From Buddleja alternifolia (taxonomy: Eukaryota > Streptophyta > Magnoliopsida > Lamiales > Scrophulariaceae), in contig CM033402.1 of NCBI GenBank assembly GCA_019426215.1, positions 3,658,001-3,722,000 of the forward strand: a stretch of DNA of 64,000 nt, in the 5' to 3' direction. A model generated the notes under the pieces. It was not told the origin of the DNA. It saw nothing but the letters and a program-made list of their open reading frames with translations, and made no database searches. Positions 55,815 to 64,000 of this stretch are shown in pieces. Position 1 is the stretch's first letter; each line of letters starts with the position of its first letter. A program made the translations under genes and the position numbers.

Positions 55815-55981
55815 ACATTTACACCAATGCCAACACAAATACATTTCTGATTTCCCTTAATTTTTAATTATTTTCTTTGTTTTTTTTTTTCCGATTTCAT
55901 GTATTTTCTACCCCTTTTCGTGTGATAAATCCTGTAAAATCTCGATAGGGTTTTGGGGCGGACATAGAGATCAATTCTGAT

Positions 55982-58479
55982 ATGGCTGTCATGGAAGATA
56001 TTGGAGTTGATATCAGGTCTGATTGATTTCTTTTATGGCACAAAAATCACAAATTTTTATTTGTAATTATCGTCTTTATTGAATTTTATTTCGTTTTTTG
56101 GTCGACAATTCTGTGTGTTGTGGGGGAAAAAAATTGAATTTTAATAGATTTCGAGTGGTGTAGTTTTTATGTAATTACTCTAGACCTAGCCTCATTTAAG
56201 AGATGTACGATATAAAGGTCATATATTGGTACGAGAGATTGTCAATTTATTGATTGCCTCATTGAATTTCAGGAATATTTAAATTAATTAGGTTTTGCTT
56301 GGAAATTCATGATGAAATGAAATATGTTGCATTTAATTAGTAGGATCGATGCATTACATATAGTGTATGTATTTGTATTTTAACTGAAGATTGGTTGGTT
56401 TTTGATTGAATTAATTGTGGGCGAGAAGTTTTTTTTATATTGTTGTTATTGCTCCTGATTAATCATTGGCAAAATTTGTGTGGGATTCATTAATGTGAAA
56501 TTGGTAATGATAAATTATGCAACAGTTCGGATATCGAAGTTGATGACATAAGAGGTGATGATAATATAGAGGAGGAGAAAGATGTTAGTGATGAGGAAAT
56601 CGAAGCAGAAGAATTGGAGAAACGGATGTGGAAGGACCGTGTTAAGCTCAAACGGATCAAAGAAAAGCAGAAGCTTGCAATACAGTTATCTGCAGAGAAG
56701 CAGAAAGCTAAATCCACCTCTGATCAGGCGCGTCGAAAAAAGATGGCCCGAGCACAAGATGGCATTTTAAAGTACATGTTAAAGCTCATGGAAGTCTGCA
56801 AGGCTCGTGGATTCGTGTACGGTATCATTCCCGAGAAGGGTAAGCCGGTTAGCGGTGCATCAGATAATATAAGAGCTTGGTGGAAAGAAAAGGTGAAATT
56901 TGACAAAAATGGCCCTGCGGCTATCAATAAGTACGAAGCGGAATGCCTCTCAAGGGCGGAGGGGATCGGTAATTGTAACGGTAATTCACAAAGTGTTCTT
57001 CAAGACTTGCAAGATGCGACTTTGGGGTCACTTTTGTCTTCATTGATGCAACATTGTGATCCACCTCAGAGGAAATATCCACTTGAAAAGGGTATTCCTC
57101 CACCGTGGTGGCCCACGGGGGACGAGGATTGGTGGATGAGATTAGGTTTACAAAAGGGTCAGCCTCCTCCATATAAGAAGCCTCATGATTTAAAAAAAAT
57201 GTGGAAAGTTGGAGTGTTAAGTGGTGTTATAAAGCATATGTCGCCTGATATTGCAAAAATTAGGAGACTAGTTAGGCAGTCGAAGTGTTTGCAAGATAAG
57301 ATGACTGCTAAAGAAAGCTCAATATGGTTAGGTGTGTTGAGCAGGGAGGAAGCTTTGATTAGGCAACCGAGCAGTGATAATGGTTCTTCGAGTATTAGTG
57401 AGGCGCCTTCAAAAGGTCGTGGAAATAAGAAGAAACCTTCTGTTGAGAGCGATAGTGATTATGATGTTGATAGGGTTGATAATGGTTTGGGATCTGTTTC
57501 ATCTGCAGATAATAGGAAAAATGAATCTGCAGATGTAGTGCCTTTTGAGCCTCAACCAATCAAACACAAAGAAAAGAAAAGAAAACGCCAAAAGTTGAGT
57601 CTGGGTAAAGAATTACCAGTACCATCTCTGAATGAACATCCATCTGATGATCCAGAAGATATGGTGATGAATGTAAATCAAAACGACCTACAATTTGGTG
57701 GGTACTTGATGAATGAGGGTCATCCACAAAATGATGGAATAACGACAATGGGGCCACAGGAGAATAATGGTGAAGGCCAACCCGGTTTATTAAAATCTAA
57801 TTTTAATGCTTCTGGCTCCTTCTCTTCGAATGCTGTCCTGATTAGGAGTGTATCTGCAGATAATGAACCCTTAAATTATGCAGTAGCTCAAAGTGCTCAC
57901 CTGGCTCCATATGGTTCCCATGTGATTCAATCGCCACAAGATTCTCAGTTGAATAATAGGCCTCTAATTTCTAATTTGCATGAAAAGAATCAAATTTCGG
58001 GTTTGCATAACGGTCCCCACATTTCTGCGTGGCAACCTAGACCTCAAGATTCAACTCTTCCTCAGATATCTCAAAATTTGCATAATGGACCCGATTATCA
58101 CTTATATAATCCAGCAATTCAAATTGGTTCGATTCATCAAGGACAGAAGTCTGAGGCAGCATTCAATGAGATGCAGTATATACCCGAAGGTTCTGGATCC
58201 CATTTACCAGTTGTACCTGGTAATGGAAACGATATAGCTACAGGAGATCATTTCCCAAATCAACTTGCGAAAGATGTATTTCAGCACGAGGCAGATAGGC
58301 CTTTGGACACGCAGTTTCCATCGCCTCTCAATAGCTTGTCACCTGATTTAGGTCCGTTTAGTCTTCCATTTGATGGGACGAGTTCGTTTTTCACTGGTGA
58401 CTTCGACTTTGTTATTGATGATAAACCGGCTGATGACAATGACAATTTTGCTCATTGGATGGAGTACTTTGCATCGTAA
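55982..58479 (+). CDS. EIL3: EIN3-like transcription factor, EIL3/SLIM1 type, 662 aa, two exons
   Basis: Exon 1 is 55982-56016 ([11 protein letters not shown]), exon 2 56526-58479. The intron is GT-AG with the phase kept (AG|T = Ser), giving 1989 nt. The protein has an acidic N-terminus ([17 protein letters not shown]), the basic block [14 protein letters not shown], then the conserved EIN3 DNA-binding region to about residue 300: [66 protein letters not shown] and [33 protein letters not shown] and [10 protein letters not shown] favour the EIL3 (SLIM1) branch over EIN3/EIL1. SLIM1 in Arabidopsis controls sulfur-deficiency responses in the nucleus; the same role here is an inference. The C-terminal half is Gln/Asn/Pro/Ser-rich, and the protein ends in acidic FDFVIDD...HWMEYFAS. 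No defects seen. Confidence 0.95.
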
Positions 58480-58888
58480 GGTGATGTGGGCCCCGGTTCA
58501 GGTTCGTTGGCGAGTTATCTATCTCATAAGATGAAATTATATTCCTCTAGTAATTTTATCGCGATACCGTTATTATTGGGGATAGGAAAAGTTATCTAAC
58601 CAAGGCAGATGAGTCTTTTCCTTTGCCAGTTTGCTGCTTTGTTCATCTTTCTGACTGCAAATTATGAACTTCTTGTTATTATCTTGTTTTTTTTCTTTCT
58701 TTTCTCTAGGCCATTCAGCTTTAAGCTTAATTAGCATTAATTATCATTCTTTGGGCTATGATTGGCCAGAACTTTTGTACTGTTGGATATCGCTGACTGT
58801 TACATGTATAATATGAAGTCATTTTTATTTTTTGGCCAATTGGTAATGTTTAAATATTGCCAGTTGACTTGAAATGGCCATGATTTAA
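58480..58888. other. 3' flank of the EIL3-like gene
   Basis: Probable 3' UTR. No clear single polyadenylation site chosen. No other gene. Confidence 0.45.
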
Positions 58889-59095
58889 ATTTTTTTTTTA
58901 ATTCAAGAAGGGGATACTCTAAATATCTAGCCCGTCAAACCCGGGTTGATAGTCATAATCCTGAGCCATAAAGACTCTATCTAGTTCCATAAAGGAGGGG
59001 ACAAAAGAGGGGAGAGCCACAACTTGTGGCAGTCTGGTTTCGAACCCTAGACCTCTCACCAAGTGGGAGGTGGATACCACTAACAGGTCTTGAGT
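58889..59095 (-). mobile_element. full-length tRNA-derived SINE, ~207 bp
   Basis: On the minus strand the element has a perfect pol III B box GGTTCGAAACC (59036-59046) and an A-box-like TGTTAGTGGTATCC near 59070-59086, and ends in an A-rich tail (the T-run at 58890-58899). Target duplication TGATTTAA occurs at 58881-58888 and 59096-59103. The 3' part (GGGTTTGACGGGCTAGATAT...TATCCCC) matches 26620-26823 and 51262-51345. Confidence 0.8.
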
Positions 59096-59104
59096 TGATT
59101 TAAT

Positions 59105-60505
59105 TTCTTGTTGTTAGGCCACAAGAGAGCTTAAAAGCTTATAAACTTGGTAGCCTGTTTATTGCTGAATGAATTCACTGCAGAACTATTGAGATCATAT
59201 TTTGTTGATGTTGCAATGTTTTAGTCAATACCTTTGACACTTTTTGATGAGCCTGAGCTGAGTTCTCTCTCTTCCTCTCTCTCTCTCTCTCTATATCTAT
59301 ATATATATATAAGGAAAATTACTGTATATATATCATATTATATACAGTAATTTAGTTTATATATCATATTAGTTTATAGGATAATTACTGTTAAATTTCA
59401 TGCATTGAACCTAACCTTAGGTGCTTTCTAAGAGAGGCTAAGAATCAAATTATTTGGGTTTGTGGACAATTGACCTCATTACTGTTAATGGCACGTGATA
59501 CAGAGGTTGCCTTTTTTTTTCTTTCTATTTTTATTTTATTGAGACACAATAAACTATTTTTTAGTATAATCACGATTATGAATGTGATGGAACTCTAATT
59601 CCATTGTCCTAGAAAGCGGAAAATTTGATGGAACTCTAATTCCATGTCATCTAAAAACTTGGTAGTTATTTTCATAAGACATTATTAGGACTGAGTAATA
59701 TATTTAAGATCTCTTGAGTTACATAAAACGTGTGGGAAAATTTTACTTTTGGTCTTATAGGATTTTGTGCATTTCAGATTTAGTCCTATTGAAATTTCAC
59801 TTGCACTTTTGGTCCCGGTCAAATTATAATCCATTCATTATTAATTTAGAAAGATATTAGTTAAAAGAGTATAAACTTTGTTGATGTGGAGGAGAGAGAG
59901 TCTGAGCGTGAAATTCTATGCTGGATCGAGACCATTGGTCTCGATCCAGTTTTTGGCCATAGGATCAACAATATTTGGGCCCCCCCCCCCTCGGTCCAGC
60001 ATAGAATGGCTCAGTCTGAGCAGACCAAAAAACTTGCGTTGATAAAGAAGAGAGAGATTCACCAAGAAATTTTAATGAGGGACAAAATCTGGATCCTACC
60101 ACTTTTAGAATAGTCGAGGTGGCATCTCCTAGGGCAGTTCTATGCCACACCGGTACCAAAGGTCCCGTTGTGGCATAGACCATTGAATCCCTCAAATAGG
60201 GGGGTTATTTACTAAAATACCCTCCATCCAATGGTCTATGCCACACCGGGACCATTGGTACCGGGTGTGACAGAATTTTCCCATCTACCAAATAGGAGTC
60301 GTAGCCCAAAATTTTTGGGATTGACCAAAAAAGGGTAAAATAGGGATTGTATGTGAATTTTCTCTGACATTAGGGAATGTGCTTTGGCATTATCACTAGC
60401 CTTTGAGCATATCTTGAGCAAAAACTCTATAAATACATGCAATCACTCTCTTCTCTAACTCATACTTCATCTTCTTCATGATTAAGCCATAAAATAAGGA
60501 AAAAA
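59105..60505. other. intergenic with palindromes, upstream of the UGT pseudogene
   Basis: (TC)n(TA)n at about 59266-59310. 59740-59870 is a half-copy of the GGGAAAA foldback family (TTTTACTTTTGGTCTTATAGG). 59900-60270 has several strong inverted repeats, including CTGGATCGAGACC / GGTCTCGATCCAG at 59921-59949. Confidence 0.55.
59921..59949. repeat. perfect 13-bp inverted repeat with 3-nt loop
   Basis: Arms CTGGATCGAGACC and GGTCTCGATCCAG around ATT. Nested within an outer pair ATTCTATGCTGGA / TCCAGCATAGAAT (about 59912-60007). Confidence 0.95.
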
Positions 60506-61927
60506 ATGTCTCCACAAAAGGAAAATTTAGTTCTATTCCCATTCATGGGGCAAGGCCATATAATCCCTTTCTTATCACTAGCTCTCAAACTAGAGCAACA
60601 AAGAGGCTTCTCCATAACTTTTGTTAACAGTCCTCTCAACATCAAAAGACTCAGAAATAATCTCCCAAAATCCTCCAACATTAATCTAGTTGAAATCCCT
60701 TTTGACAGCGCCAAACACGGCCTTTCGCCAAACACCGAGACGCCGGAGGCTCTCCCTCCTCTGCTCTCCCTTATAGAATCCACCCCGGCCCTCAAACCTG
60801 CCTTCAGAACCCTTGTCGCCGAGCTCGTGGCCGGAGAGAAACCGCTTTGTGTTATATCAGACGTGTTTTTCTCTTGGTCTGTAGATGTTGCTCATGAATT
60901 TGGTATTTTTCATGCGATTTTCAACACCGGTGGAGGTTTTGGCATGGCAAGTTTGCATACGATGTGGCTGAATCTACCTCACTTGGAATCAAATTCAAAC
61001 GCCACCGAGTTTTGGCTGCCTGGTTTTCCAGCAGGTTATAGGTTTAAACTTTAAAACTAAAAACCTGCCTAAACATTTACGGGCAGCCACAGAACCCTGG
61101 AAATTTGCGATTGAAATATCTCGAGACTGGAAAAAAACTGATGCAATGCTGTTTAACACTGTTGAAGAGATCGATCGCATTGGATTAACATATTTTCGAG
61201 AACAATTCTCAAATTGCTCAGTCGACATTGAATGTCGAAGCCCGCGGCACAGAAGAAGCCGAAGGTACAAACCAATGCATAGAATGGCTTAATTCGAAGC
61301 CAGAAAATTCAGTTCTTTACGTTGCGTTTGGCTCACAACACTCTCCTTCTGTAACAAAAATAATAGAATTAGCTAAAGCACTTGAATCCAGCGATGTGAA
61401 TTTCATCTGGGTTTTTCGGCCGCAGTTAAGTTTTATTACAGACGATCATTTTACGAACGGAGACTATTTTCCAATGGGGTTTAAGGAGAGAATCAAGATG
61501 AGTAATAAGGGTTTATTGTTAAAAAAATGGGCACCCCCAGATGGAGATTTTATCTCATAAATCGATAGGCGTGTTCTTGAGTCACTGTGGGTGGAATTCG
61601 ATAATCGAGGCTCTGAGCAATGGTGTGCCGATGATGTCATGGCCGATGGGGGCTGAGCAGCCTTTCAATGCAAAGTTGTTAGGAAAAGAACTGTGACTTT
61701 GCGTTGGGGTGGCTAATGGGGTTAGCTGCGAGGTGAAGTGCGAGGAAGTGGTGAAGAAGATTGAGTTGATGATGAAAGATGAACAAGGGGATGTGATGAG
61801 AGGGAAAGCGTGTAAGGTTAAGGAGATAATTGAAAACGCGAGTTTTGATGAGGAAGGGAATAAGGTGTCTTCAGCCAAAGCAATTGATGACTTTGTAACA
61901 CGATTTTCCAAATGTGGAAGAAGCTAG
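60506..61927 (+). pseudogene. UDP-glycosyltransferase (UGT92-like) pseudogene
   Basis: The frame starts well: MSPQKENLVLFPFMGQGHII with the catalytic His (H18). It carries about 180 residues of the N-terminal acceptor domain, then breaks. Lesions seen: a frameshift near 61035-61047 followed by stop 61052-61054; a deletion/frameshift near 61215-61228 that removes the WPVGPV region; one extra C in the run at 61533-61537, inside the PSPG box, which leads to TAA 61558-61560; and an in-frame TGA at 61694-61696. Between them the family is clear: LFNTVEEIDRIGLTYF, VLYVAFGSQHS, KKWAP, SHCGWNS and [13 protein letters not shown]. The C-terminus runs to TAG 61925-61927. Intact relatives glycosylate small molecules in the cytosol. 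The gene is intronless, as is usual for this family. Confidence 0.88.
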
Positions 61928-64000
61928 GATCATTTTAATCATGGGAGAAATATTGAGTGCGTCGCACCTGAACTTGGATTAAAGTTTCGTTTCTGGCATG
62001 TATTTCGAGTTTATAAAACTTGGATATTTTATTTTTTTTGAAACTTTTTGCAAAGGTATCTGAAACGATACAAAAAAGTTGTAAAAATAAGAAAATAAGT
62101 TGAAAAATCATGAAATAACTAAAAATAGATTGCTTTTGTAATTTGGTGTGTATAAATTTTTTTGGCGAATCGTGTAAAAGAAATTTATAATATTATCAAT
62201 ATTGGAGTCTTTGTGTGACGTTTGATCACTATTACAATTAACTAATACGGTAATAGTTAGAGTTAACTATAATGAATATAGCACTTCAAAGAAGTAGACT
62301 ATTCTATACTTATATTTAATTTATTGTATTGTAATAAATTATTATTAAGTTTGTAATAATGATATGAAACAAAAAATTCATCTACGAATATTTACAAATA
62401 AAAGTCTCGTTAGAATATTTGGAAATGTTAAGGTTGTGTTTGCTTTTGTTTTCAAGTCAATTTTGGCTAAAAACGTGTTTGATTCATTCTTTTTGGTCAA
62501 AATAGATGATTTTGGCCAAATAACTTGACAAACATTTTGATTGCCGTGCCTCCCCCCCACCCACACACGGTCCTACCCCTTTACTACTGCATTACATTTT
62601 CAAATTCTTGAAGTTTTTTCTGTTAGTGCTCTAAGGAATTACAAATTAATATGTTTACTATATCTTTTATCTTAAATCATGTTAATACTAATAATAATTA
62701 TAAAAATAAATTAAATTAAATTAATTTATATATTACTTAATACCATTACTTATATATATATTGTCTGTATTACTTTGTATAAAGGAGGGCTTTAGAGATG
62801 GAAAGAGGCGGTCATTAATTTGTGTTGAGAATGTGACATAGAAGAGTTTAAGAGCGAGAAACTTTTGGGGTATAACATGTATGAGTATTAATTATATAAG
62901 TATGCTTATATATATAAGTACATATGTATACACGATCATATTCATATAATACACTCTCTTTTTGTACCAAATATATATATATATATATATATAAGTACCT
63001 TTATATATTAACAGAAAACTTTAATGTAATTATACAGGTAGCCAAATATACTCTTATATATATATGCATATATATATATAGCTATTTTTAATTACATCAA
63101 CTACAATATATACACATTCATATATATTACAATCACTTAAAACTTATATTAGTATATATTTTGAACATTAACACATATTTTTCAGACAAAAACTTACATG
63201 ATTTGACTGTTATATTAATTTTTGTCCCCTGTGAAAACATAATCAAATACAAAACCAAACACATTTTCATCAAAATACATATCTCCCAATAAATTTTGTC
63301 ACCAAAAAGAGCCTCCAAAATAAAAACAAACACAGCCTAAAAGTTTCGATTGGAAACTAGCGAATATTTACAAATAAAAGTCTCATTAGAATATTTGGAA
63401 AGGTTAAAAGTTTCAACTTGAAATTAAAATGTTTAGCGAAAAATAAAGGAGAAAAGAAGTGTTTCGCAAGTCCATTCCAGTTACAAGAAGAAGCCTAGGA
63501 TGCTAAATTATGGTCAGCAAAGTTAAATTTCCTATTCAAAAAAATAAGATTCCACTTTAATCATATGCTTTTCTATGGTAATTATGAATGGGATACTGTT
63601 AATACCCCTTCATAATTATGAATTCTTGTGACTAAAATTAAGTGGAATAAAGGTAGACGGATCACATGGTATAATATATATACATATATATTATGTCCTT
63701 TAATGTCAAGAGTCGTGTGTTTTTTTAACTTTAAAAAGATATATCTATCATTAAATAATGTATAATAATGTGTTTGTGTTTAATAATAATTTTTTGTACC
63801 CTAAAGTTGTTTCCTTATCTCTTTTATCACTATTTTTTTACCGAATAAGCTAAATATGCCCTTACCAATTTCAAGAGTCATGTGACTGTGCTCGCTTTAA
63901 TGTCAAGAGACATTTTTGGTTTTACTCAGCAGACATTTTTTACTCAGCCGCCGTGTCCTTTAATGTCAAGAGTCGTGCTCACTTTAATGTCAAGAGACTT
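61928..64000. other. AT-rich intergenic DNA with repeats
   Basis: A ~45-bp direct repeat (CGAATATTTACAAATAAAAG...) at 62386-62430 and 63361-63405 brackets a region whose ends (AAGGTTGTGTTTGCTTTTG and AAAACAAACACAGCCT) are inverted, so a MITE of about 0.9 kb (about 62428-63342) is likely. (TA)n lies around 62970-62992. TTTAATGTCAAGAG recurs at about 63700, 63898, 63959 and 63984. No gene seen. Confidence 0.5.

Larger units (their letters stand above)
53426..55981. other. intergenic and upstream of the EIL3-like gene
   Basis: 53807-53925 has a possible minus-strand SINE head (A-box-like TTAGCTCTACTGGTG, weak B-box). A ~35-bp direct repeat (GTCTAAGTTT(T)AAAAATTAGTCA) lies at about 54992 and 55622. 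CT-rich 55720-55749 and (TA)n 55783-55811 directly precede the EIL3-like gene and probably lie in its promoter or 5' UTR. Confidence 0.5.

Overview
The window is nuclear DNA from a flowering plant, most likely a eudicot. It has AT-rich intergenic DNA, GT-AG introns, Ty1/copia retrotransposons primed by initiator tRNA-Met, SINEs and many foldback MITEs. Asterid/Lamiales is only a guess from the flavour of the genes and repeats. There are no bacterial or organellar features.

Layout. 1-801 is the 3' end of a copia element (RNase H tail plus 3' LTR), inserted in a hAT-type MITE. 802-10985 carries a dispersed segmental duplication: one copy of the MITE-containing block plus a small AT-hook protein gene (802-2225), one copy of the MITE block alone (3679-4303) and one copy of the AT-hook block alone (9969-10985). 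Between them lie a possible small membrane-protein ORF and two gene relics, a MAKR/BKI1-like C-terminus and a malate synthase C-terminus that still ends in SRL. 12407-13860 is a higher-order tandem repeat that stops just before the 3' end of the largest gene.

13886-22007 (minus strand) is a seven-exon gene for a protein of about 2313 residues. It joins an FAD/amine-oxidase-like domain, an acyl/aminoacyl-AMP ligase, a phosphopantetheine carrier domain and a membrane-embedded hexapeptide-repeat C-terminus of the Pls/PosA NRPS type. I joined all exons by hand and every phase closes. It is the standout locus of the window.

23-29 kb is MITE/SINE-rich intergenic DNA. 29614-39582 is a complete, apparently very young copia element: LTRs of 2167 and 2166 bp with about three differences seen by eye, TSD GATAC and an intact 1300-aa gag-pol. 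It sits in the terminal inverted repeat of a MITE. 39951-42963 is a foldback element with a second, Mutator-like foldback (9-bp TSD) nested inside; the inner one carries a four-copy tandem array of hairpin units.

43741-48503 is an 11-exon Gfo/Idh/MocA-type oxidoreductase gene with an inferred GC-AG intron, an 18-nt microexon and a tandem TAGTAG acceptor. 48.5-55.7 kb is repeat-rich intergenic DNA. 55982-58479 is a two-exon EIN3-like transcription factor gene of the EIL3/SLIM1 type. 60506-61927 is a UGT92-like glycosyltransferase pseudogene with several lesions. The remainder is AT-rich, repeat-bearing DNA. The genes share no obvious pathway; this is an ordinary mixed plant locus apart from the multidomain synthetase.
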